48,085 nt of DNA from Oscillospiraceae bacterium (GTDB lineage: Bacteria > Bacillota > Clostridia > Oscillospirales > Acutalibacteraceae): positions 1 through 48,085 of the forward strand of contig SVPZ01000018.1 of NCBI GenBank assembly GCA_015065605.1, written 5' to 3'. The notes beneath the pieces were generated by a model, which saw only the letters and a list, made by a program, of their open reading frames with translations, did no database searches and had not been told where the DNA came from. Below are positions 16,623 through 24,503 of the stretch, piece by piece; the stretch's first letter is position 1, and the number at the start of each line of letters is the position of its first letter. The translations under genes were made by a program, and so were the position numbers.

Positions 16623-18197
16623 TTATTGCTCTTCTGCTTCAACAACATCCGCCAAATGCATCATTTCAGCGGCGGTGGAAATAAGACAGTTAATCCACAA
16701 ATTTCCGCCGTCCTCAATGCAGGTTTTTCTCATCCAATGGGTAGGAATAAGACCCGATTTTGCATTTTGCATACGGGTAATAGAATTACCGAGAGTTTTA
16801 GCTTTTTCAAGATAAATAGGATTTTTCTTAACGTTATACATATCGAGGAAAGCTCTCATAATTAGAGCGGTACTGGAATCTATAGGCATATACCACTTGT
16901 ACTGTTCAAGACCTGCAGGAGAAAACCATTCGTTTATATCCATACCGTGTCTTTCGCTATAACGGTCGTTATACGGAGCAAAATTCTCCCAGATTACAAA
17001 CTGGTCTTCAACAAAACGAATCAAATCCTCAGCCTCTGCCAACCATTTTTCATCATCCGCCAAATTATTAGCGATATAATTAATCATTCTGTCGGCAGGA
17101 AAATGGGTTAAATTAGAATAAAGGGTAGAGAACGAAGAGTCTTCAAACTGTCCTTCCCAGTTGTAGTTATCAACACAGGTTTTAATAAGATAATCGTAAC
17201 AACCCTTTTCAAGCTTTGCCCAAACTTCTTCACCCGTACGCTTATACATTTCATTCATAAAGAGCATAATTTCATCGGGCAAGCAATAGTTATGCGCTGT
17301 ATTTTCTCCCGTTTCTACCGAAACGAACAAATACCAACTTCCGTTTTCCAAAACGTGAGTACGGTAATAATCGGCTATCTTCTTAGCCGCTTCAAAGTAA
17401 CGAATATCTCCCGTTTCCTTTTCAAGTCGTAAATACATCCTGCCTGCCTGCGCAGGATAAATCATCATAACGTTTTTGCCTCTTATAATTGCAGACTCAT
17501 TATTGTATTTACTTAAATCTTTTCTGAAATCGGTATAATAGGTAGGAGGAAGTCCTTCAAGCGCCGTACCCTCGGGGAAGGTAATGGAAATAAGAAAATC
17601 TGCAGCCTTAACAGCTATTTCCATTGCCTTATCGGCATTTTCAGGATCTAATTTTGCATAATCCAACATTCCCGTTACAACGCGGGAAATGGTTTTATTG
17701 GGATATACGTTAAAGTCAAAATCGGGGTCGGGAGTACCGTGCAATCTCCAATACTGAATAAAAGAAAGATTAAAAACGTAACGGTACGCCATCATAGCGC
17801 ACTCTCTATAATCTTTTGCCTTTTCGGGATAGTAGTCCGTTCCTTTAAAGGGCGCTACGCGAAAGAAGGTACGCGCACCGGCCAGATACTGAGGCTTTCC
17901 GTTTTCATCAAGTGCTTCAACCTTAAGTTCTACAAGTCCTTCGGGAATATCAGCCCATATAGGAGTAAGCAACGCCGAAGATTCCTCAGCCTCAAATGTA
18001 TGCACCTTTTTATTACAGTCGGTTGCCGTAAAAAGATAACGTCTGCAACCGGGGATATGGTTAAAATTAAAATTAGGAACGTACATAAACTGCGAAGCGT
18101 GAACGTTCCAGAAAGGTCTGCCCTGCGCACCGCCGTGATGCGCCGTTGTCGCTTCACTTGAGTATTCCTTTAATGCCTGCTCTGCTAAAGTGCTCAT
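16623..18197 (-). CDS. Uncharacterised two-domain protein, probable (alpha/alpha)-barrel glycan enzyme
   Basis: A 524-residue protein without signal peptide or membrane segment. Start 18197 is chosen because GAGGAGA lies six bases upstream, inside the longer frame from 18212. Residues about 1-120 look like a beta-sandwich of the fibronectin/Ig kind (IPGCRRYLFTATDC, IPEGLVELKVEALDENGK). The rest is helical with repeated aromatic-rich hairpins, as in six-hairpin glycosidases, epimerases and C5-epimerases (SITFPEGTALEGLPPTYYTD, GRMYLRLEKETGDIRYFEAAKK, NGSWYLFVSVETGE). I do not recognise the exact family and assign no reaction. Transcribed alone from a TTGACA promoter. Confidence 0.6.
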   Translation of the reverse strand: MSTLAEQALKEYSSEATTAHHGGAQGRPFWNVHASQFMYVPNFNFNHIPGCRRYLFTATDCNKKVHTFEAEESSALLTPIWADIPEGLVELKVEALDENGKPQYLAGARTFFRVAPFKGTDYYPEKAKDYRECAMMAYRYVFNLSFIQYWRLHGTPDPDFDFNVYPNKTISRVVTGMLDYAKLDPENADKAMEIAVKAADFLISITFPEGTALEGLPPTYYTDFRKDLSKYNNESAIIRGKNVMMIYPAQAGRMYLRLEKETGDIRYFEAAKKIADYYRTHVLENGSWYLFVSVETGENTAHNYCLPDEIMLFMNEMYKRTGEEVWAKLEKGCYDYLIKTCVDNYNWEGQFEDSSFSTLYSNLTHFPADRMINYIANNLADDEKWLAEAEDLIRFVEDQFVIWENFAPYNDRYSERHGMDINEWFSPAGLEQYKWYMPIDSSTALIMRAFLDMYNVKKNPIYLEKAKTLGNSITRMQNAKSGLIPTHWMRKTCIEDGGNLWINCLISTAAEMMHLADVVEAEEQ

Positions 18198-18229
18198 ATT
18201 AAATCTCCTCATTCTGAAGTGCTTTGTTT

Positions 18230-18258
18230 TTTATAACATCTTATACAATAATTGTCAA
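18230..18258 (-). promoter_or_regulatory. Promoter of the (alpha/alpha)-barrel-like gene
   Basis: Perfect TTGACA (18253-18258), 17 bp and TATAAA (18230-18235) on the minus strand. Confidence 0.75.
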
Positions 18259-18310
18259 TGCAAAAATAAGAAACAATGGAATATTTGACATAACAGAATT
18301 TAGTCGGAAT

Positions 18311-19039
18311 TTACTTACTGCAATACGCCGCAATTGCTTCGCAGATAAACTCAGCAGTACCGTCAGCGCGCTTATCAATGTTGTTTTTGAAGCGCTCGTC
18401 CGCTACGTACATCTGACCCAGACCTGCCAGTATTTCGTTTGTACAAAGATAGTAATTTTCACTAATATGGTTCTGCAGCATTTTTACAAGGTTTTGTGCT
18501 TCAGTGGAATCAGGACTTTCGTCCTTTCTCATACAGAGAGCAAACTCTTCCATAATATGATCCATTCCCTCGGCAAGTTCATTCCACTTCTGTTTGGAGT
18601 AGTTCTTAGTCCGCTGAGCATGTTCCTTGTATGCATCCGTTTCGCCCCATTTTTCTCCGGCTTCAGCCTTATATTTTTCATATTCGCTGTTATCGAATGC
18701 TGTCATAACGTTTTCTCCTTTCACGGCATCGTCAATAGCAGAAATTAACCGCTCTAACCGTTCTTTTTTGAGTATGAGAAGTTGTTTTTGCTCGTTCAGT
18801 GCCTTGCTTTTATCATAATTCGGGGATGACAAAATCTCTTCAATGCGCTTTAAGGAAAAGTCAAGTTCACGGTAAAAAAGAATCTCTTGCATACGAAGAA
18901 AAGAGTTTTCGTCATAAAAGCGATAGCCTGTAGTTTTGTCAACAAAGGCCGGCACCAACAATCCTATTTCATCGTAATAATGCAGTGTGCGCACACTTAC
19001 ACCCGTAAAATCGGCAAATTCTTTAATCTGCATTTTCAA
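18311..19039 (-). CDS. MerR-family regulator with TipAS-type effector domain
   Basis: About 242 residues. The N-terminal winged helix (FADFTGVSVRTLHYYDEIGLL) and a dimerising coiled coil to about residue 110 are MerR-like. The C-terminal part from about 115 (KYKAEAGEKWGETDAYKEH and on) is the TipAS fold that captures thiopeptide and other amphipathic drugs. The start is uncertain: TTG 19039 is five bases after GAGGTG, while ATG 19033 is eleven bases after it. The GTG at 19048 is inside that site. No target gene lies directly next to it apart from itself, so autoregulation is likely. Confidence 0.87.
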   Translation of the reverse strand: MKMQIKEFADFTGVSVRTLHYYDEIGLLVPAFVDKTTGYRFYDENSFLRMQEILFYRELDFSLKRIEEILSSPNYDKSKALNEQKQLLILKKERLERLISAIDDAVKGENVMTAFDNSEYEKYKAEAGEKWGETDAYKEHAQRTKNYSKQKWNELAEGMDHIMEEFALCMRKDESPDSTEAQNLVKMLQNHISENYYLCTNEILAGLGQMYVADERFKNNIDKRADGTAEFICEAIAAYCSK

Positions 19040-19059
19040 TTTTATCACCTCTCAACAAA

Positions 19060-19090
19060 AGCATACACTATGACGGAGCGTTAGAGTCAA
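19060..19090 (-). promoter_or_regulatory. MerR-type promoter with 19-bp spacer
   Basis: TTGACT (19085-19090) and TATGCT (19060-19065) are separated by 19 bp. The spacer holds an imperfect dyad (CTCTAACG with CGTCATAG). Over-long spacers with a central dyad are the hallmark of promoters that MerR proteins untwist. Confidence 0.75.
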
Positions 19091-19197
19091 TACTTTTTTT
19101 AATATAGATTGATGTTCGAAAAATTCTTATTCGTAGAACCGATTATACTACTTTTCTAAAAACAAATCAAGGCGTAGCCCTCTATATCATAACTTTT

Positions 19198-19241
19198 GCA
19201 AAAAAAAGAAGTAACTTTTGGTAGACAAAAGTTACTTCTTT
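19198..19241 (-). terminator. Terminator downstream of the lipoprotein gene
   Basis: Bases 19205-19220 pair perfectly with 19226-19241 (16 bp, loop GTAGA), followed on the minus strand by a T-run. The 68 bases between the stop at 19309 and this hairpin hold nothing else recognisable. Confidence 0.8.
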
Positions 19242-19308
19242 GAGAAAAACTGACCAAAATTAGTATAAAACTATGTAAAAAAGCCTAAAAGTATGACAAA
19301 TGTTTAAT

Positions 19309-19704
19309 TTAAGCCCAATGTAATTCATAATAATACCAGTTGTCAGAAATCTTTTTTATAAAGCACCAATCCGTGCCGTTGTTTGGCTTTCCAAAACGCA
19401 CTCCTCCATCGACATCATACATATCATTTTGAATTTTTTCTAAGTCATTGCCGCTATAAAAATCCGGTAGTAAAATTTCATTTTCAGCAGAGTAATAATA
19501 TCCGTAATATACACCACCAATACTAAGTCCCGTTGCTTTGTAATCATAGAATTCGTTTTCTTCTTCCGGAGAAAATGAATCCATATTTTCTGTTACATAA
19601 TCTGAAATCTCATTATACATTTTGTTGGATATAGACATTCCACCACAAGCGGACAAAGAAAAGAGGAGAAAACAAATTACTATCACACACAATAATCTTT
19701 TCAT
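19309..19704 (-). CDS. Small secreted lipoprotein, function unknown
   Basis: A 131-residue protein with a lipoprotein signal peptide: hydrophobic residues 5-18, then LSAC with the lipidated Cys at 20. The mature part is acidic and rich in Tyr, Gly and Asp (YYGYYYSAENE, SDNWYYYELHWA). No family is recognised. The start codon overlaps the stop of the short upstream reading frame in an ATGA arrangement, with AGGAG upstream, so translation may be coupled. It belongs to an accessory-looking stretch with the MerR gene. Confidence 0.7.
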   Translation of the reverse strand: MKRLLCVIVICFLLFSLSACGGMSISNKMYNEISDYVTENMDSFSPEEENEFYDYKATGLSIGGVYYGYYYSAENEILLPDFYSGNDLEKIQNDMYDVDGGVRFGKPNNGTDWCFIKKISDNWYYYELHWA

Positions 19705-19871
19705 ATCACATTCTCCTTTGCGGTGTTGATGGAAGAAATGAGCATTCTGCGAATCGATCCGCTTCGTTCAAGCTGATTTGACAGAGAATAATGTCCTTTT
19801 ATGTTTTCTGTCAGTTTAAAGATTTGAATCGCAAAATCTGTTGACATATCAGCAATTTTGTTTTCAGCCAT
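19701..19871 (-). pseudogene. Truncated four-helix-bundle (S23-like) protein gene
   Basis: A 56-codon frame starting at ATG 19871 behind AGGTG. Residues 1-38 (MAENKIADMSTDFAIQIF then NQLERSGSI) match the N-terminal half of the widespread four-helix-bundle/S23 family, normally about 115-120 residues. After SGSI the frame changes to unrelated residues, and a one-base shift would restore a NAH-like continuation, so a frameshift followed by deletion is the simplest reading. It has a good promoter and ends in an ATGA overlap with the lipoprotein gene. It may survive only as a leader for that gene. Confidence 0.65.
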
Positions 19872-19892
19872 ACTATCACCTCATTTACTCCG

Positions 19893-19921
19893 ATTGTACC
19901 ACACATTTGCAAACTTTTCAA
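19893..19921 (-). promoter_or_regulatory. Promoter of the S23-remnant/lipoprotein unit
   Basis: TTGAAA (19916-19921), 17 bp including TGG, then TACAAT (19893-19898) on the minus strand. Confidence 0.65.
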
Positions 19922-19985
19922 TGAAATCGCGCAAGCGCGATGAAATCCTCACTCCGCTCGGATGAAATCTGCTTCGCAGATGAAA
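19922..19985. repeat. Three tandem TGAAATC...GA hairpin units
   Basis: Three successive units open with TGAAATC and close with GA(T). Unit 1 is a 7-bp hairpin at 19926-19941, unit 2 is eroded (4 bp) and unit 3 is a 6-bp hairpin at 19967-19981. This is a small palindromic intergenic repeat cluster. Confidence 0.65.
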
Positions 19986-20056
19986 GGTAGCATAAATTCG
20001 ATGCCCTTTGAATTTTTGGGTTATGGGTTTGAACCCCTACATATTATTTATAATTC

Positions 20057-20147
20057 GTCGGCAAAGCCGACACCGAAATTATTCATTATTCATCAGCGTT
20101 AGCGACTTCATTATTCATTACGAAAATCCGTTTTAATGAATAATGAA
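20057..20147. repeat. AT-rich inverted-repeat patch
   Basis: A 6-bp hairpin, GTCGGC/GCCGAC, at 20057-20071 is followed by a perfect 14-bp inverted repeat: 20107-20120 (TTCATTATTCATTA) and 20134-20147, loop 13. Further ATTCATTATTC copies lie around it. The whole 19922-20173 gap holds only such repeats and looks like a decayed miniature element. Confidence 0.55.
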
Positions 20148-20173
20148 TATTGAATAATGAAAAATGAATAATA

Positions 20174-20219
20174 CAAAACGAAAATCCTGCCGACAAGAAT
20201 CGACAGGATTTTCGTTTTG
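20174..20219 (-). terminator. Terminator of tRNA-Ser
   Basis: Bases 20174-20189 pair with 20204-20219 (16 bp), with three more pairs after a mismatch. It starts within the encoded CCA of the tRNA. Confidence 0.8.
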
Positions 20220-20309
20220 GCGCAGAGAGGGGGATTCGAACCCCCGAACGGGTTTAAGCCGTTACACGATTTCCAGTCGTGCGCCTTAGACCAACTCAGC
20301 CATCTCTGC
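20218..20309 (-). tRNA. tRNA-Ser (anticodon GGA)
   Basis: A class II tRNA on the minus strand. The acceptor GCAGAGA pairs with TCTCTGC, then discriminator G (20221) and an encoded CCA (20218-20220). The anticodon stem is CACGA/TCGTG with loop CTGGAAA, giving anticodon GGA for UCC/UCU serine codons. A long variable arm (AACGG/CCGTT) and the T-loop TTCGAAT are present. Confidence 0.97.
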
Positions 20310-20333
20310 GTATCGATTGGCTGCGACTTTATG

Positions 20334-20362
20334 ATTATATAATAAACCTTTTAAAAAGTCAA
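20334..20362 (-). promoter_or_regulatory. Promoter of tRNA-Ser
   Basis: TTGACT (20357-20362), 17 bp, TATAAT (20334-20339), lying between the WYL gene stop and the tRNA. Confidence 0.8.
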
Positions 20363-20383
20363 GAGTTTTTTATTTCTCTCACT

Positions 20384-21382
20384 TTACTCATACATACTTC
20401 TTATTGCTTCTGTTCTTGCTTTAAGCATATCAGTAAGTTCCTCAGGAGATTTTACCACAATACTGTCAGCGAACTGCATTATCCAGTTCACAAGCCCTGC
20501 GCTTAAGTTTACGTTGGTGGAAAAAGTAAACCAACCGTCCTCAAGATTTCTGATAAATATTTTATCGGAAAAGCGGTCAACGACCTGTTCAAGTATTTCT
20601 TCTTTACACTTAAGCTCGATTTTTGTGGATTTTCCCGAATACATCTGAAAACTTTTTGCGGCGTAATCGGCAACATCAAATTTATCCTTATAAATACTTA
20701 CCTCGCTGAAATGACGCACATTTTCTTTGATGATATTAATTTTTCTTGCTCTATCAAGGCGAATATGCATAAGGTTATCGTATTTTTCGTTATTAGCGAC
20801 CAGATAATAATGCTCGTTTTGCCATATAAGCGCATAGGGAGATATTTTATATTCCCTGTTTTCATTAATTATTTTTCTGTCTTTTGATATTTTTCTCACG
20901 GTATAAGTAAGACAAACCTTTTTATTTTCGTTTATGGCGCGGGAAAGAATATCTATATTATAAAAAATTTCTTCGTTTTCACATTTATGTCCGTTATCAA
21001 TATAAAGGCCCTTTTCCCTTTTACGTCTTTCGCCCTCACTTAACATACTGTCAAGTTTTTTAACCAAATCTCTGGTTTTTTTAACGGTTATAAAGCTTGC
21101 CGCCTGAACCGCATCGGTTAGAAGATAGATTTCGGGAAGTTCAAAAAGTTTATCCAAAAGGTAATAACCCGCTTTTGGAGTACGGGTAAAAAGTATATCG
21201 GAGCCATAGTCAATGAGAGCGTCAATACCTCTGTAAACGGCTTTGCGCTCTACTTCTATTCCCTTTTCAGCCAGTTTTTCAATAATAGTACCTGCGCTTA
21301 CGGGATTTTCTTCGTCGGAATAGGTTTTTAAAATATCAAGTATTGCAATTTCTTTTAATTGCTGTCCTTTTGACTTAGGCAT
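20384..21382 (-). CDS. WYL-domain transcriptional regulator
   Basis: 332 residues. A winged helix at the N-terminus (AILDILKTYSDEENPVSAGTI, with VERKAVYRGIDAL as recognition helix) is followed by a WYL ligand domain (YALIWQNEHYYLVANNE, then IRLDRARKI) and a WCX extension. WYL proteins sense nucleic acids or nucleotides and often regulate DNA-damage or defence genes. It is the last gene of the alaS-to-WYL operon and overlaps the toprim gene by 28 bases. GAGGTG precedes ATG 21382. The target is unknown. Confidence 0.87.
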   Translation of the reverse strand: MPKSKGQQLKEIAILDILKTYSDEENPVSAGTIIEKLAEKGIEVERKAVYRGIDALIDYGSDILFTRTPKAGYYLLDKLFELPEIYLLTDAVQAASFITVKKTRDLVKKLDSMLSEGERRKREKGLYIDNGHKCENEEIFYNIDILSRAINENKKVCLTYTVRKISKDRKIINENREYKISPYALIWQNEHYYLVANNEKYDNLMHIRLDRARKINIIKENVRHFSEVSIYKDKFDVADYAAKSFQMYSGKSTKIELKCKEEILEQVVDRFSDKIFIRNLEDGWFTFSTNVNLSAGLVNWIMQFADSIVVKSPEELTDMLKARTEAIRSMYE

Positions 21383-21960
21383 TCTTTATACACCTCTATA
21401 AATTCTTCTTCGCTCATTATTCTGCCGAAATAATCAAGCATAGCGTTTGCCGACATATCTTTTGGGAGATTTAAAAACGAAAGCAGATTTTCTCTTTTGG
21501 ATTTGGAAGCGGTGCTACCCGTCAGACCAAGTTCATAAAAAAGGGCTTTTGTAATACTTTTTTCGCTTCGTTTTTCCCTTTTTTCTCCTATTACTCCCGC
21601 TTTACTTAAAGCAGACATAATAACCGCTTCACTCAGTCCCTCTACTCCTAAAAAGCCCTCGGCACTACCTTTTTCCTTGCGCTTTTCCTTGCCGATTATC
21701 TGTGGCAGGTAAACCTGAATAATTTCACCCTCGTCTATAACACCTTTAAGGTGATTGCGTATAACCATACCTGCGCTGTCGCTATCGGTCATAATAATTA
21801 TTCCGTCTTTTTTCGCAAGAGTCTTTATAAGTTCTCTTTTTTCCTTATTTTTAAATATACGAAAGCCGTCAAGACAGAGTATATAAGCATCAATAAAATT
21901 TTCGATATTAATTTTATCGTACTTGCCCTCAACGAGCACAGCCTGTTTAAGCTTTATCAA
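21355..21960 (-). CDS. Toprim-domain protein (ribonuclease M5-like, DUF4093 type)
   Basis: 201 residues from the preferred TTG start at 21960, six bases after AAAGGGTG; a GTG at 21969 is also in frame but lies inside that site. The N-terminal toprim domain shows the catalytic Glu in AVLVEGKYDK and the DxD motif in IIMTDSDSAG. The C-terminal part contains the DUF4093-type helical region. Relatives include RNase M5, which matures 5S rRNA. The DUF4093 extension makes this a clostridial variant rather than certain RnmV. It overlaps holA by 14 bases. Confidence 0.78.
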   Translation of the reverse strand: MIKLKQAVLVEGKYDKINIENFIDAYILCLDGFRIFKNKEKRELIKTLAKKDGIIIMTDSDSAGMVIRNHLKGVIDEGEIIQVYLPQIIGKEKRKEKGSAEGFLGVEGLSEAVIMSALSKAGVIGEKREKRSEKSITKALFYELGLTGSTASKSKRENLLSFLNLPKDMSANAMLDYFGRIMSEEEFIEVYKECLSQKDSN

Positions 21961-23005
21961 CCGATTCACCCTTTATAATAATGTATGAAAGACGAACGAT
22001 AAGTTCCTCTAAAACGATTCGGTCGCTTCCCGAAAAACTTTTCAGCGCCATATCTGCGCGTTTAAGTTCAGAAAGACTAAGTCTAAGTTGTTTTCCCGAA
22101 ACAAAACCGAGGTTCTTGCCTGCCTTTTCAAGCAAAAAGGTTCTGTTACCGTAAGAAAAGGTTTTTGCAATGTCGTTTATGGAAACGGAAGCGTTTTTAG
22201 CCGCGTACATTCTGAACATATCGGTATAAACACTTGTTATGGTCGAAAGTATTGCAATAGGCTTTATTCTTAAAAATAAAAGTTCGTCAAGGATTTTTAG
22301 TGCGCCCCCTACGTTACTTTTAAGAATTTCAGCACCGAGTTCATATACCGACTGCTCGATATTTTTAACGCATACCTTATTTACCGTTTCTTTATCAATA
22401 ACTCCACCTTTTTTAAAGGCGCAAAGCTTTTCTATTTCATTTTGCAGAGTTTCAATATCTTCGGAAACGTATTCAATAAGATAACGAGCAACGTCGTTTT
22501 GTATGGTGGCGCCACGCTTTGCTACGGCAGAGATAATCATTTTAACGAGTTCTCCCGTTTGGCGATGGTTTATGAGAATATTTCTACCACCGCATTTATC
22601 TACTGCGGCAATAAGCCTTTTTGCCTTTTCGCTGTGCTTTTCATCAAATTCTATACGTTCAAACCAAAGTATAAACACCGTTTCTTCGGTTCTTTCTTCA
22701 ACCATACTTACAAGTCTGTCGAAATCGTTTTTTCCAACTTCTTCGAACTCATAGTCTTTTAAAACGACGCACTTTCGGTCTGCCATCAAAGGAAGCTGCT
22801 CTTTAGCATCGAATACTTCCTGCAAATCGACCTCGCCCGAAAATTTTTGAAAATTAAATACGTCGTCGGGAGGAGTTACTGCCGCAATAATACTTTCGGC
22901 ATTTTGCTTTTTAAGGTAATTATCGTTACCAAAAATAAGATAACACGGCGCAATATTTCCATCTTTTATATCGTTTTTTACGTGATATTCATTACCTATC
23001 GGCAA
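21947..23005 (-). CDS. holA: DNA polymerase III subunit delta
   Basis: 352 residues, the clamp-loader subunit that opens the beta clamp. The family pattern is clear: PCYLIFGNDNYLKKQ near the N-terminus, VFNFQKFSGEV, LPLMADRKCVVLKDYEF, the RLIAAVDKCGG helix region and a C-terminal collar (FSYGNRTFLLEKAGKN). The start is a TTG at 23005 behind a GGGGTGAGG stretch and overlaps the end of comEC by 14 bases, as often seen in Firmicutes, where comEC and holA are neighbours. Confidence 0.92.
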   Translation of the reverse strand: MPIGNEYHVKNDIKDGNIAPCYLIFGNDNYLKKQNAESIIAAVTPPDDVFNFQKFSGEVDLQEVFDAKEQLPLMADRKCVVLKDYEFEEVGKNDFDRLVSMVEERTEETVFILWFERIEFDEKHSEKAKRLIAAVDKCGGRNILINHRQTGELVKMIISAVAKRGATIQNDVARYLIEYVSEDIETLQNEIEKLCAFKKGGVIDKETVNKVCVKNIEQSVYELGAEILKSNVGGALKILDELLFLRIKPIAILSTITSVYTDMFRMYAAKNASVSINDIAKTFSYGNRTFLLEKAGKNLGFVSGKQLRLSLSELKRADMALKSFSGSDRIVLEELIVRLSYIIIKGESVDKA

Positions 23006-24503
23006 TTACCTCACCCCTTTTCAAAAATTTATACGGTTTAAAAATAATTATATATAAAATCAAATAACTTATCAGTAGCAATGCGGTAAGCAGTTCGGGA
23101 TTTCTTATGCTTACCGTACTAAAACTTAAACCCCCGAAAAATTCAACCATCTTAACAAAATAATCTGCCAACATATCTGCAAGAATATAAAAAGCTCTTT
23201 CTATTATGGGGATAAATCCGAACACCACCGCCAATACGGTAAAACTTAACATATAGGTTGCCGCAAGACTTACCAAAACGTTACAGAGAACCGATACAAC
23301 CGATACGTATCCGAATACCGATATGCAAATAGGCAGTGTGGTAATATACGCTGAAACAGAAACGTAAAACGCATTGGCAATTACTCTTAAAACATTGCTC
23401 TTTTTGGTATAATCCTTAAATTTCTCATCAAACAGCTGCGGCAAAACCAGAATACCGAGAGTTGATGCATAGGAAAGTCTGAAAACCACGCTGTGAAGTG
23501 CAAACGGATGAATAAATATTACCGTTAACGCCGCAAAAGCAAGACTGTGCAAATTACTGACGTTTCTGCCCATAAGATTATAAACTGCTCTTATCAGATA
23601 AACTATACCCGCACGTATAACCGACATTGACATACCGAACAGTACACACATAAAAAACACCAACAAAAGAGTTATTGTACTTTCAATAAATTTATTTCTT
23701 ATTATAAGGCGCAATATTCTTTCAATACCTACACATATAATTGCCATATGCATTCCCGATACTACAAGAATATGACTGACACCCGCGCACTTTACGGTAT
23801 CGTAAAATTTATCGCTCATATAGGCTTTGTCACCGGTCAGCACCGCCATTAAAACGTGAGAATTATCGGTGTTATTTAAAATACGCGAGGTAATATGCCG
23901 CCTTAATTTTCCGGCAAGAGAGTAAATACCATTTTGCGTCTTAGTTTCTCCATATTCTTCTTTAACAACTGCTTTAATATAAACACCCTCACTGAAATAG
24001 GTATGCCTTAAATCGCCGTCTATTTTTTGATATGATACTAAAGCCGTAAAACTATCGCCTATTTCATAACTTTTAGCACCGAAAAGCACTAGCGAAACCG
24101 TTGTGTTTTTATTAAGATACAACGAATTTTTCACCTTTGCGGTACAGTTTCTTACGTTCCCCTGTTCCGGAGTAGTTTGGGTAGAAACAACGGTAACCTC
24201 CACCGTGTCGTCAATTCCATCAAGTTTATTAATTTTTTCGATACTGTTTATAACCGTCACACTTCGAACGCAAAAAAGCGCAAGAAGTAAAAACAGTATA
24301 AACACGCCCTTATTTTTACAGATTATAAGCAATGCCGATAATATTGAAAACAAGACGGCAGAGATTATGAGAAAGCCCACACCCGCCGTCTTTAGCATAA
24401 AAGATAGTATTACCAGCAAAACGGCAGTAACGATAAAATATGGGAACTGCCTTTTACTGCTTATTTCTTTAATTTTATTTGAAGAACAACGGGAGCTTTT
24501 CAA
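22992..24503 (-). CDS. comEC: ComEC/Rec2-family competence membrane protein
   Basis: 503 residues with at least nine hydrophobic segments. After two or three N-terminal helices comes the DUF4131-type beta domain (SFTALVSYQKIDGDLRHTYF), then the competence membrane domain with HILVVSGMHMAIIC. The C-terminal metallo-beta-lactamase nuclease domain found in long ComEC proteins is absent; the protein ends after the last helix. It would form the channel for incoming single-stranded DNA. The assigned TTG start (24503) has no visible ribosome binding site and overlaps the phosphoribosyltransferase gene, so the true start is uncertain. Confidence 0.85.
   Translation of the reverse strand: MKSSRCSSNKIKEISSKRQFPYFIVTAVLLVILSFMLKTAGVGFLIISAVLFSILSALLIICKNKGVFILFLLLALFCVRSVTVINSIEKINKLDGIDDTVEVTVVSTQTTPEQGNVRNCTAKVKNSLYLNKNTTVSLVLFGAKSYEIGDSFTALVSYQKIDGDLRHTYFSEGVYIKAVVKEEYGETKTQNGIYSLAGKLRRHITSRILNNTDNSHVLMAVLTGDKAYMSDKFYDTVKCAGVSHILVVSGMHMAIICVGIERILRLIIRNKFIESTITLLLVFFMCVLFGMSMSVIRAGIVYLIRAVYNLMGRNVSNLHSLAFAALTVIFIHPFALHSVVFRLSYASTLGILVLPQLFDEKFKDYTKKSNVLRVIANAFYVSVSAYITTLPICISVFGYVSVVSVLCNVLVSLAATYMLSFTVLAVVFGFIPIIERAFYILADMLADYFVKMVEFFGGLSFSTVSIRNPELLTALLLISYLILYIIIFKPYKFLKRGEVIADR

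Noticed and set aside
18311-19048. GTG start at 19048 for the MerR gene
   Set aside because: It lies within the ribosome binding site and only a few bases from the predicted transcription start.
19922-20173. CRISPR array
   Set aside because: Units are short palindromes of unequal quality without spacers of even length, and no cas gene is present.
20279-20506. Plus-strand frame crossing the tRNA
   Set aside because: It runs through tRNA-Ser and its promoter and has no ribosome binding site.
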